DNA of 64,000 nt. Source: Pseudomicrostroma phylloplanum (lineage: Eukaryota; Basidiomycota; Exobasidiomycetes; Microstromatales). This document shows positions 41,710 through 51,500 of this stretch, piece after piece. Position numbers and translations under genes: made by a program. Every line of letters begins with the position of its first letter. The first letter of the stretch is position 1. The notes below the pieces were generated by a model. That model did no database searches. It saw only the letters and a list, made by a program, of their open reading frames with translations, and was not told the DNA's origin. The stretch lies in the NCBI GenBank assembly GCA_039545275.1, contig BCHS01000013.1, positions 520,546 to 584,545 of the forward strand, given 5' to 3'.

Positions 41710-44700
41710 ATGACGGTACCGATGTCTGTACCGATGTCTGACCTCAGCTCAAAGGAGCTCCAGGAGCGCCTCGCGCGATGGTCGTCACGGCTACAGAGCC
41801 TCCCCAGCATCGCCCTGCCAACCGACTATCCGCGGCCATCCTCGACGCAGCTGGTGCAGGCCCTCACCTCGTCGGCACTCTCTCCTCGGACCAGCAACGC
41901 TCTGCTCAGGCTTGCGCTGCATCACGACCTCGAGCTGCATCCCAATGGACAGGCAGACGATGGTGATGACGTAGACGAAGATGGCGACTCCGGCGCCCCT
42001 TCGCCGCCCACATCCTTCCACCTCTTGCTCGCAGCCTTTACCGTCCTCCTCCACCGCTTCACCGGCGACACTGACATCGTCATTGGCTCTTCCTCGCCCT
42101 TTACCGGAGAGCCACTCATTCTCAGGATACCCATAGAAGCCGGTGACCCATTCTGGCAATTGGTGCGACGTGTGCAAGCCGTCGAAATGGAAGCAGCCGC
42201 AGACAACGCCCCCTATGAAGACATTGTCAGGCGGCTAGAGAAGGAGAAGCTCGACAGAGAAGGCGGACAAGGCGCTGGGTCTTCAGCTCCTGCTGCGCCC
42301 ATCTTCCGAGTACGCTTCTTCGACGAGACGAGTGGATCCACCAAGAACTTCTTGCAGAGCACCAGCCTCACCACTGATCTCACCGTCTTTGTTACCAGAC
42401 CGGGAGTACAGCCCACCGCCGAGGACACTGGACTGGACATGTCCTCCAGCACAGAGACGATCTCGCAAAGCAGTGCGCCCACGTCTGCAAGGAGCGCCGC
42501 TCGCGAGCCTCTCACCCCTGCGCTCTCAGTGCACGTCTCGTACAACTCCCTCCTCTTCTCATCCGCTCGCGTCAACCTTATCCTGGCTCAATTATCCCAG
42601 ATCGTCAACGAAGTATCTGGGAATCCTTCTGTGGCTGTGGGCACAGTTGGTCTGCGTACCTCGGCAGAGAACGCCTTCCTTCCGGACCCAAAAGCCGACC
42701 TGGACTTCTGTGGATACATGGGCAGCATCACCTCCATCTTTGAGCGCAATGCAAAGGCACATCCGGAAAAGAGGGCCATTGCGGAAAGCCTGGCGGCTGA
42801 CGACAATGCAACACAGGTCGACATGCCACCGCCTGCGAGCAAGATCCGCAACATCACTTATGGTCAGCTGGACCGCGCTAGCAACATCCTCGCCCACCAT
42901 CTCCTCAAGGCAGGCGTGCAAAGGGGAGAAGTAGTCACTACTTATGCCTACCGAGGCGCCGACCTCGTGGTCAGTGTACTAGCCACACTCAAGGCTGGAG
43001 CCGTTTTTTCGGTCATCGATCCGGCGTACCCCCCGGGACGGCAGAACATTTACCTGCAAGTTGCCAAGCCCAGAGCTATTGTGGTACTGGCGAAGGCAGG
43101 GTCCCTACACCCGACTGTTCGCAAGTGCATAGCAGAAGAGCTGGAGGTGAGGGTCGAGGTACCTGCGTTGTGCCTCGCAGGAGATGGAAGCCTTGCCGGC
43201 GGAGAGGGCAGCGACAACAAGGACGTTCTCGACGATTGTCAGCAGCTTGCGTCCAAGTCTACAAACATCCTGCTTGGGCCAGACAGTCCAGCTACCCTGT
43301 CGTTCACATCGGGCTCAACTGGCATTCCAAAAGGCGTGTTTGGTCGACACTTTTCCCTTACGCACTTCTTCCCTTGGATGGGAGAACGCTTTGGCATTGG
43401 TGCCAACGATCGCTTTACGATGCTGAGCGGTATCGCACACGATCCAATTCAACGAGACATGTTCACTCCGCTCTTCTTTGGAGCCGAGTTGCACGTCCCC
43501 ACATCCGATGACATTGGCACTCCAGGTCGACTCGCCGAGTGGATGGCCGCGACTAGCGCGACTGTGACGCACCTCACCCCCGCGATGGGCCAGCTGCTCT
43601 CCGCCCAAGCCAGTGCCTCAATCCCAAGCCTGCGTAATGCCTTCTTCGTTGGCGACGTACTGACCAAACGAGACTGCACTCGACTGCAAGCCCTTGCATC
43701 GAATGTACGCATCATCAACATGTACGGTACGACAGAGACACAGAGGGCTGTGTCCTACTTCGCAATCCCTCCTGTGTCAGAAGCACCTTCCTTCCTCGCC
43801 ACGCAAAAGGACATCATGCCAGCTGGCCAAGGCATGAAGGACGTTCAGCTACTCGTTGTCAATCGCAATCAAAAGACTGCAACTTGCGGCGTTGGAGAGC
43901 AAGGAGAAATCTATGTTCGCAGTGGTGGATTAGCAGAGGGCTACCTCGCCTCGGTCGAGGACAATGCGGCAAAGTTCATGCCAAATTTCCTTGCTCCCGA
44001 TGCACAGTTCAAGGATACGCTGTCTGGCACCGATGTCGGACCATACTGGAAAGGTATCAGGGACAGAATGTATCGCACAGGTGATCTAGGCAGATATCTT
44101 CCTGACGGTACCGTCGAATGCACAGGACGAGCTGATGATCAGGTCAAGATCAGAGGGTTCAGGATTGAGTTGGGCGAAATCGACACCCACCTCAGTCGCC
44201 ACCCTCACGTTCGCGAGAATGTGACTCTGGTTCGAAGAGATAAAGACGAAGAAAAGGTCTTGGTGTCCTACTTCGTGCCTGGTCCGGGAGCCAAAGACTT
44301 TGAAGAAGTCAGCAGTGCCGGCGAGGAAGACGCTTCTGCTGCAACAACGGCCAGAAGCCTTGTCAAGGGTATGAAGAGGCATCGTCGCCTCATCAAGGAC
44401 ATACGAGAGCACCTCAAGAAGAAGCTGCCGGCATACTCGGTGCCCACTCTCTTCGTACCTCTTGGCAGGATGCCCCTCAACCCAAACGGGAAGATCGACA
44501 AACCAGCTCTACCGTTCCCCGACACTGCCCTCGCACAAGATGCCCTCAGTGGAGGCAGCAAGAAGGCTGGTGGTGACAGCTCTTCCTCTCGCGTACCGAC
44601 CAAGACGGAGGAGCGTATAGTGTCGTTGTGGGAGAAGCTCTTGCCCAACGCAGCCCGGCCTCTGCCCTTGGACGAATCCTTCTTCGATGTTGGTGGACAC

Positions 44701-46263
44701 TCGATCCTAGCTACCAGATTAGTCTTTGAGATGCGAAAAGCCTTCGTCGTCAACATCCCTCTGGGCGTGGTCTTTGATCAACCAACAATCGAAGGTCTGG
44801 CAGGAGAGGTAGAGAAGATCCAACAGGGCGCACTGCTACTCGGTGCTGGTGAAGACGAAGTTGGCAAGGCTGTTTGTCCAAACGGAAAAGGCGAAATCGA
44901 GCAAGCGCTTGCTGGTCACGACAACTACGCTCAAGATCTCAACACTTTGATTCGAGAACTTCCCGAGACATTCACCGCTCCCTCTTCACAGTCTGCTCAA
45001 AAGGTGTTCCTCACCGGAGCCACAGGCTTCTTGGGGGCCTTCATCCTTCGCGACTTGCTAGCTTCTCGATCTCAACACGTTGCCAAAGTGTATGTCCACG
45101 TTCGAGCTGCCAGCTCAGATGCAGCCCTGTCGCGGCTGCGAGAGAGCGGACAGGCTCGCAATGCTTGGGACGAGGCATGGGTCACTGAAGGAAAGCTGAA
45201 GGTAGTTTTGGGTGACCTTGCCGCCTCTGCTCGATTGGGAATGAGTGAAAGCGACTACATCGAGGTCGCTCGAGAAGCCGACTCCGTTCTTCACAATGGG
45301 GCTCTCGTTCATTGGATCTACCCTTACGACAAGCTGAAGGCTGCCAATGTCGTTTCTACCTTGTACTGCTTGCAACTCTGTGGCACTGGCAAGCCCAAGA
45401 CGATGTCTTTTGTCTCCTCCACTGCTGCAGTCGAGGCTGACCACTACGTCAGACTCTCGGACTCGATGAGGCAGCAGGGCAACTTTGAGGGAGTACCCGA
45501 GACGGACGACCTGATGGGGTCTTCACACGGTCTCAAGACTGGGTATGGCCAGTCCAAGTGGGTCGCAGAGAAGCTCATCATGACCGCTGCATCGAGAGGC
45601 CTCCGGGCGAGCATCGTACGACCTGGGTACGTCGTCGGAGATTCACGAAGCGCAACCACGAACACGGACGACTTCCTCTGGCGTCTTGTCAAGGGATCAG
45701 AGCAATTGGGACTCATTCCGGATATCCACAACACTATCAACATGGTGCCAGTGGATCATGTCGCTCGTATCTGTGCTTTGGCATCCATACAAGCGAGGAG
45801 TGAGGATGGCAACGTGCAGGGTACGGCTGCGCGAGTGTACCACGTTACCGCGCACCCGCCCATCAGATACAACGATCTCCTCGGCGCATTGGCAGTCTAT
45901 GGATGGGATGTGCGCAAGACCGAATACGTAGTCTGGCGTTCCAAGCTGGAAGACCACGTGCTCGAGACGCAGGACAATGCTCTTTTCCCCCTGCTCCACT
46001 TTGTCTTGGATGATCTGCCCACCTCGACCAAGGCTGCAGAGCTCGATGATCGTCACACACAGTCGCTATTGACTTCTTTCGGGGAGGGCAAAGAGAACCA
46101 GGCAGTGATCGCAGGTGTGGATCAGGACCTAGTGGGATTGTACCTGTCATGGTTGGTAGCCGTGGGTTTCCTCGAGTCGCCTGTCAAGGCAGGAAAGAAG
46201 CTACCCGCGATCGCTGGCGGAGAGGGTTTAAGAGCCATTGGTCGGGGGTCGGCAGCGAATTAG
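41710..46263 (+). CDS. LYS2: Alpha-aminoadipate reductase (lysine biosynthesis)
   Basis: A single open frame; start ATG at 41710 (1517 residues), because the codon at 41701 is TTG. Domain order matches Lys2: a condensation-like N-terminus, an adenylation domain with the AMP loop FTSGSTGIPKG at about 532-542 and YRTGDLGRY, a carrier domain with DVGGHS whose Ser is residue 998 (phosphopantetheine site), and an NADPH reductase domain with TGATGFLG near 1102 and the Tyr-Lys pair in GYGQSKW at about 1279. It reduces alpha-aminoadipate to its semialdehyde in the fungal lysine pathway and needs the transferase Lys5, which is not in this window. All motifs are intact. It is slightly longer than yeast Lys2 (1392), with acidic inserts after the start and before the carrier domain. 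Confidence 0.97.
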   Translation: MTVPMSVPMSDLSSKELQERLARWSSRLQSLPSIALPTDYPRPSSTQLVQALTSSALSPRTSNALLRLALHHDLELHPNGQADDGDDVDEDGDSGAPSPPTSFHLLLAAFTVLLHRFTGDTDIVIGSSSPFTGEPLILRIPIEAGDPFWQLVRRVQAVEMEAAADNAPYEDIVRRLEKEKLDREGGQGAGSSAPAAPIFRVRFFDETSGSTKNFLQSTSLTTDLTVFVTRPGVQPTAEDTGLDMSSSTETISQSSAPTSARSAAREPLTPALSVHVSYNSLLFSSARVNLILAQLSQIVNEVSGNPSVAVGTVGLRTSAENAFLPDPKADLDFCGYMGSITSIFERNAKAHPEKRAIAESLAADDNATQVDMPPPASKIRNITYGQLDRASNILAHHLLKAGVQRGEVVTTYAYRGADLVVSVLATLKAGAVFSVIDPAYPPGRQNIYLQVAKPRAIVVLAKAGSLHPTVRKCIAEELEVRVEVPALCLAGDGSLAGGEGSDNKDVLDDCQQLASKSTNILLGPDSPATLSFTSGSTGIPKGVFGRHFSLTHFFPWMGERFGIGANDRFTMLSGIAHDPIQRDMFTPLFFGAELHVPTSDDIGTPGRLAEWMAATSATVTHLTPAMGQLLSAQASASIPSLRNAFFVGDVLTKRDCTRLQALASNVRIINMYGTTETQRAVSYFAIPPVSEAPSFLATQKDIMPAGQGMKDVQLLVVNRNQKTATCGVGEQGEIYVRSGGLAEGYLASVEDNAAKFMPNFLAPDAQFKDTLSGTDVGPYWKGIRDRMYRTGDLGRYLPDGTVECTGRADDQVKIRGFRIELGEIDTHLSRHPHVRENVTLVRRDKDEEKVLVSYFVPGPGAKDFEEVSSAGEEDASAATTARSLVKGMKRHRRLIKDIREHLKKKLPAYSVPTLFVPLGRMPLNPNGKIDKPALPFPDTALAQDALSGGSKKAGGDSSSSRVPTKTEERIVSLWEKLLPNAARPLPLDESFFDVGGHSILATRLVFEMRKAFVVNIPLGVVFDQPTIEGLAGEVEKIQQGALLLGAGEDEVGKAVCPNGKGEIEQALAGHDNYAQDLNTLIRELPETFTAPSSQSAQKVFLTGATGFLGAFILRDLLASRSQHVAKVYVHVRAASSDAALSRLRESGQARNAWDEAWVTEGKLKVVLGDLAASARLGMSESDYIEVAREADSVLHNGALVHWIYPYDKLKAANVVSTLYCLQLCGTGKPKTMSFVSSTAAVEADHYVRLSDSMRQQGNFEGVPETDDLMGSSHGLKTGYGQSKWVAEKLIMTAASRGLRASIVRPGYVVGDSRSATTNTDDFLWRLVKGSEQLGLIPDIHNTINMVPVDHVARICALASIQARSEDGNVQGTAARVYHVTAHPPIRYNDLLGALAVYGWDVRKTEYVVWRSKLEDHVLETQDNALFPLLHFVLDDLPTSTKAAELDDRHTQSLLTSFGEGKENQAVIAGVDQDLVGLYLSWLVAVGFLESPVKAGKKLPAIAGGEGLRAIGRGSAAN

Positions 46264-46626
46264 AGTGTGCAATGAAAAGATTAGATGGCGCTTGCTTTTG
46301 CGTGCACTTCTCCTTTTGTCCGTCATGCTTTCTCGTACGAGTAGAGTGGTCTTACAACTGCGCACGTCAGCTGAGACCGTAGCTCCCTTGACTCAGCCTA
46401 TGCGCAAAGGTGCCTTTTTGCTCACCGCAAACGGAAGTTTATTGAAGGAATCTTTCCTGACCCCAAACGGAGCATTCCTGACCGCAAGGAGGATCTCCTC
46501 AGTGGAAATAGGGCAGGGTCGTTTTTTCATCTTTTCCTCCCTGCCACCACTCACACAAGCTCCAACCACTACGAACGAGCCTCCATCTCGTCTAACACGT
46601 GCCCTTGATACAAAGATAGAGTGCAA
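46264..46626. other. Intergenic region between LYS2 and the F-box gene
   Basis: About 363 bases. It contains imperfect repeats of a CCTGACC-type phrase next to CAAACGGA (46427-46434, 46464-46471). No coding frame or clear promoter element was recognised. Confidence 0.45.
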
Positions 46627-48257
46627 ATGGGTGGGGACGATGAATTCTGTGCCGTCAGTTGGGCTGCCCCAGTCTCAGGCGTTCGTTGCTTCTTCTCGCT
46701 CACACCAATCTTGCCTTATTTCTGTGCGCTTAGATATGCGGCCTCACGCCTGCTGTGATCACCTCCTTCGAGGTGGAATTCTTCAACGCTCACAGGAAGT
46801 GGCGATCCGAAGATCATGACGCAAAGACAGTCGCCCTTGCACGGCCCAGCATGGAAGGGGGACCTCCCTCTTGGTGTCCGATCGATGTTGCCGCATACAA
46901 AGGCTTTCACAACAACCTCGCAGTCATTGGGCACTTCAACGGGAAGAGCCCCGACGACGACGACTACGACAAGCACACGGACCCAGCAGACTGGCCTCAT
47001 TTGTTGAAGGCCAAAACAGTGTCTCTCATCTGTAAAGTGACACACAGAGAAGGTGGGCCCCTTGAATCCGTCTTTTTGAGCAAGAAGCCCAAGAAGCACA
47101 AAGCCTTCCGGGTCCCCGGCGACGAAGCGGATACTTCCAACTTAGACGGCGCCAAGGACCGTGGGTGGCCAAGCACAGAAGGGTACGCCTGGGAAGCCCA
47201 ATTCTCGGGTGGAGCTCTCATGGTTCACGTCCCATGCTGGGAACTGCTGCAAGGCGTAGTCCAATGGAGAACACGCACTGTAGGACCGACACCCGTAATG
47301 ACACCTCTGAGATACTGGCGGACGGAGTATTCAGCAGGTCTAGCAAAGGCAAATGCCAAAGAGAGTCAATGGAGTGAGTTCTATGGCCATCGGGCCAGGC
47401 AGGTGCAAGTGCAAGATCCCTCGCCCGTCCGTTGGAGGGATTTCGACATTGTGGAGAAATTTGTTTGGCACGGCTTCTGCGATGCTTTCATTTTCCTGCA
47501 CGAAGGAAATGCTCATCATGAATTCCAGCCACACGTGGCGGCAGCCATCAACGACAGCATCGACGGCAAGGAGATAGATCTTGCAGTTCGAGAAGAAGTC
47601 TGGCAGCGGCTGCCTGCTTGGATTTGGCAACCGCCTTATCTGTGAGTGGATCCAGTGAAGGAACGTCCATAGCCAACACTTGCTGACGGACCCCTCACGT
47701 GTGATGCAGATTCGAAGTTGAGCATGGTTTGACCTCAGAGGATGAAATGTCGCTGCCAGCACCAAGCTCTCTCTCTTTCGGTAGACTTCCGACGGAGCTC
47801 TGGCTGGCAATAACCTCTCATCTCGATCTCTCTGATGTGCTGGCCCTGGCTGCCACCTCCCGAGCTATGCATCGCCTTGCAGCACAATCACTGGACGAGG
47901 CCGCAAAATGCAAGATTGACGAAAAGTACCCTTGGATGCTGCCGTACACGAAGCGGGAGGGGGACGCTTGGGAGCGACGTCTATTGCAAGCGAAGGTGAG
48001 AGTCCAGTACTGGCGGCGTATTGCGCCATGGCAAGACTGAGTAAGACTTCCTGACAACGCCGTCCTTTTCTTGCTTTCAGGAAGATCAGAAGCTAGCCAA
48101 TCCTCACTTCTCCTGGTTGGCGTATCTGAAGAAATCTATCAATACTTCCACAGGCTTTGCACGCAGCCGAAGGCGTATCTGGGAGCTGGCGGTACAAGTC
48201 GTGGACATGTCGTTGCGAATCGATGCCGAAGGACGGCACAATCTATTCCGACAGTGA
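46627..48257 (+). CDS. F-box protein
   Basis: Four exons (46627-46653, 46734-47641, 47710-47995, 48081-48257) give 465 residues. The second exon is open upstream only to a stop at 46731-46733, directly at an AG acceptor, so a separate first exon is needed. The proposed one is 27 bases with a GTCAGT donor and joins in phase to give MGGDDEFCAICGLTPAV, which forms a CxxC pair. The middle is a globular region rich in Trp and Tyr with no recognised family. An F-box lies in exon 3 (FGRLPTELWLAITSHLDLSD, then VLALAATSRAMHRLA) and the protein ends 110 residues later. F-box proteins bind Skp1 and bring substrates to the SCF ubiquitin ligase; here the F-box is near the C-terminus. Exons 2-4 are well supported; exon 1 is an inference. 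Target unknown. Confidence 0.72.
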
Positions 48258-48840
48258 TGGAGGTCCGCCTAGCGTAGCAAGGGCGAATGCAATCGGAGGC
48301 GTCTGTTCGGACAGAGCCCCACGCGTCTGACACTTCGCCCGCGTGTGGTCCGCATTGCCCCTGCTTGTTCCGCTCATAGCATATGATGTCTTCTCGCTCT
48401 AATATCATGTGTCCTCTATGATACGAGAGCTGTATCGAAGTGTTCTCTCCTCACCAAGGCTTACCAAAGCCCGCCCTCGTCCATGGCCTGCTCTGCGTGG
48501 AGAAGATCCGGCGTGGCTGTCGGCGCCTTCCGGCAATTTGGCCGCGCCGGTTCGCCACCCCGCATTTTTGTCGTCGGAGATCGAACGTGTGTCCCACCGG
48601 TTGTCACGGCAAGCCGTCTATTCCGCAAGGGCCACCGGGCGGGCCTCCTCCTTGGGCCTTGATTTCCTTTTGGCAGCCTTGGCGTGGCCTAGGTCACGCC
48701 CAAGTACATATTCTGCCAAAGAGTCGAGGGCCAGACTTTCGCTCCTCTTCCACACCTCTTGTCTATTCCTCTCACACAGACATCTGTAGAGTAGAGACCT
48801 TGTGCCCAATTCCTCCAGCACCTCCCCTCGCTCACTCACC
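48258..48840. promoter_or_regulatory. Intergenic region with the phenol hydroxylase promoter
   Basis: About 583 bases between the F-box stop and the flavoprotein start. The 3' end of the F-box transcript probably lies near 48380-48410 (AT-richer). No TATA box or operator was identified with confidence. Confidence 0.4.
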
Positions 48841-51159
48841 ATGTCGGCCCACCAGCAACAGCAGGCTTCGACGTCGGACAGCATCGAGATCTCAAAGGGA
48901 GACAAGGCCGCACATGGCACAGCAGACTACCCTGATGCTCTCACTGAGATCACCGAAGAGGAGTGGGATGTAGTCATCATCGGCGCAGGCCCAGCTGGAT
49001 TGATGACAGCTGTTAGTACAAGGGCGTGGCCAGTGCAGCGATTACGCGAGATTCCGGCCTGCCATCAGATGCGAATCCGCGATACTGACCAACACTGTCT
49101 GTCCTCTCATTTGTTCCGCACACAGGCGTCCCTCGCCCGCTTCGGTGGACACAAGGTTCTCGTAGTCGATGAGCGCTCAGAGCCTACAACGGCAGGTAGA
49201 GCTGACGGCATCCAGCCCCGTACGATCGAGGTGCTGCGCAACATGGAGCCCCTAGGCTCCGACTTCGTCCATCGATCCGCGGCATCGTATGAGAGGTCCT
49301 TCTGGGACCCTCGCTCGGACGGCCAGAGGGGCATTGAGCGTACAAAGCGAGTGCAGTCCTTCCCCTATGATATGGAGATTCAAGACAACTGTACCCTTGG
49401 TCTACAGCAAGGAATCATCGAGGGAGGCTACCTAAGGGATATGGAGGCACACGGACAGCGCGTGCATCGTCCTTGGGCATACAGAGACTTCAAGTTTGTC
49501 AAGGACAGCACATACCCTGTGCAAGTCTCATTGGAGAAGATGCAGCCGGTGCAGGAGGCCACCAACGAAGGAGGAGCCCCAATCAGCGTCATCAAGCCCA
49601 CTGGCGAGATCAAGACTGTTCGCACAAAATACCTCGTCGGCTGCGATGGTGGGCGATCCAGGGTTCGGACAACGATGGAGGCCAAGCACGGCATCACCTT
49701 TGACGGTGACTGGGTCGACACACTCTGGGCAGCTCTGGACTGCGTCGTTGAGACAGACTTCCCCGATGTGAGGAAGATCGCTGCCATCCACTCAAAGTCA
49801 CACGGCGCTCTCTACATCTTCCCAAGGGAGAACAATGAGAAGGGGGAGGCAATCATTCGATGCTACACCCAAGTCAACAAGCTCGGCGGCGCCAAGAGCA
49901 CAGTGTCCGCTCGAGATATGAAGGACAAGGTGACGGCGGACATGGTCATGCAAGCCATCAACGAGATTGCGCACCCGTACAAGTTTGAGTTCAAGACCGT
50001 CGAATGGTTCACCTGCTACCCCATCGGTCAGCGACTGGTCTCGAGGTACTCCCTGCCAGGTGGCACTCAGGAAGACGGAGTCAAGTTCGACGCTCACCGT
50101 GTCTTCATTGCTGGTGATGCTTGCCACACGCACTCGCCAAAGGCCGGGCAGGGCATGAACACCGCCATCATCGATGCGCAGGCACTCTCGTGGAGGATCA
50201 ACCTGGTAGAGAAGGGACTGGCCAGCCGCGAAATTCTGCTAGGTACCTACCACGAGGAGCGACACAAGACTGGCAAGCAACTCATCGACTTTGATGCAGA
50301 GTACGCCGCTCTCTTCTCTGGAGAAATCCCAAAGTCCACGCCCGAGCTGATTGGCGCTTCAGAGGAGAAGCTCAAGATCCACTTCTTCAATGTGCAAAGA
50401 AGGAACGCCGGCTTCACGACGGGTGCGGGTGTGATCTACAATGACAACCTGCTCAACTACCGTGACCCTTCGCCCTTGGGAATTGCAAAGCCGGTCAGCA
50501 ACAAGCTCGAATGCGGCCGCAGGCTGTTGCCGAGTTGGGCTACGCGATGGATCTCCTCTACGCCAGTGAGGATCATCCACGAGGTGCAATTCACCGCTCC
50601 TGGTGGATTCCGATTGTACGTGTGCGGAGGTCGGCTTGCCTCCACGGCGTCGAAATTGCAAGCTTTCAGCGACTATCTATCGTCTGCTTCCTCCTTTTAC
50701 CAACGATTCAGGGCCGAGCCTTCCAAGCTGGGCGGACTCAAGCACGGCGTGTACCACTCCAAGCCGGAGGCGCTCAACTCTGGCCTCAAGGGCTTCACAG
50801 AGGAGGAGAATCCCTTCTTCCACCTGCTGCTCATCGTTGCTGCCAACCGTTTCAACTTTGAGCCCAAGGACGTGCAGTCATTGGGACCTCTGAAGTGCTG
50901 GCTGTATGCCGACGATGTGGAAGCAGGAGGCGCAAAGATGAGCGACGAGGACGGAGACGAGAGCATCGGTGGCCTGCACAGGAAGTGGGGCATCGACGAG
51001 GACAAGGGAGCAGTCGTCGTCTGCCGACCGGATGGGTACGTGGGTTGCGTGGTGCCGCTGGAGGAGCAAGGGTGGAAGGCACTGGAGAAGTACTTCGATG
51101 GCTTCCTCGAGGAGAGAAAGGCCCAGCAGAGCACCCTCGTGCAGGCGGCAAGGATGTGA
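48841..51159 (+). CDS. Phenol 2-monooxygenase-like FAD hydroxylase
   Basis: Two exons (48841-49011 and 49126-51159) give 734 residues. The start is the first ATG; the frame reaches a GTG at 48802. The FAD fold opens with VVIIGAGPAGLMTA (glycines 48-53). The join gives the expected LMTAASLARFGGHKVLVVDER. KYLVGCDGGRSRVR is the DG motif; the GD motif is FIAGDACHTHSPKAGQGMN, with Gly387-Asp388. A C-terminal thioredoxin-like domain follows (GGFRLYVCGG, then CRPDGYVGCVVPLEE). This is the layout of yeast-type phenol hydroxylase, which adds oxygen ortho to a phenolic OH using NADPH and FAD, in degradation of aromatics. The intron is 114 bases, divisible by three and free of stops, so an unspliced mRNA would still be open. 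The true substrate is not fixed by sequence. Confidence 0.88.
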   Translation: MSAHQQQQASTSDSIEISKGDKAAHGTADYPDALTEITEEEWDVVIIGAGPAGLMTAVSTRAWPVQRLREIPACHQMRIRDTDQHCLSSHLFRTQASLARFGGHKVLVVDERSEPTTAGRADGIQPRTIEVLRNMEPLGSDFVHRSAASYERSFWDPRSDGQRGIERTKRVQSFPYDMEIQDNCTLGLQQGIIEGGYLRDMEAHGQRVHRPWAYRDFKFVKDSTYPVQVSLEKMQPVQEATNEGGAPISVIKPTGEIKTVRTKYLVGCDGGRSRVRTTMEAKHGITFDGDWVDTLWAALDCVVETDFPDVRKIAAIHSKSHGALYIFPRENNEKGEAIIRCYTQVNKLGGAKSTVSARDMKDKVTADMVMQAINEIAHPYKFEFKTVEWFTCYPIGQRLVSRYSLPGGTQEDGVKFDAHRVFIAGDACHTHSPKAGQGMNTAIIDAQALSWRINLVEKGLASREILLGTYHEERHKTGKQLIDFDAEYAALFSGEIPKSTPELIGASEEKLKIHFFNVQRRNAGFTTGAGVIYNDNLLNYRDPSPLGIAKPVSNKLECGRRLLPSWATRWISSTPVRIIHEVQFTAPGGFRLYVCGGRLASTASKLQAFSDYLSSASSFYQRFRAEPSKLGGLKHGVYHSKPEALNSGLKGFTEEENPFFHLLLIVAANRFNFEPKDVQSLGPLKCWLYADDVEAGGAKMSDEDGDESIGGLHRKWGIDEDKGAVVVCRPDGYVGCVVPLEEQGWKALEKYFDGFLEERKAQQSTLVQAARM

Positions 51160-51500
51160 GGAGCACTTGGGCCTGCCTGCGGCATTGTTGCGAATTGTTA
51201 CCCGGCATAATTTACCTTGACTTGACGTGCTTCTGAGCGAGCGAGCGAGTGAGCCGGAGAAGTGAGCGAGGGAGCGAGGGAGGGAGTGTTGTGCCTGTGC
51301 TTCGCTCGCCTTGGACTCCGCCGTGCGGAGGCGCAGACGGAAAGGGAGCCGACGCAGGCCGTGGTGCACATCGTGACTCCATACCGCACTTGGAACTCGT
51401 AGTGTACACCTCCTTTCCTCAGGGGCCACTGCAGAGGCCCACCTCCGCAGCAGAGGGCGGTAGAAGGCCTGCTGTTGCATCTCAGTGCAGTGTACTCACA
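51160..51500. other. Intergenic region between the flavoprotein and Mdm10
   Basis: About 341 bases. It contains a GAGC/GAGT-rich purine tract at about 51235-51285. The Mdm10 promoter should lie here, but no defined element was recognised. Confidence 0.4.
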
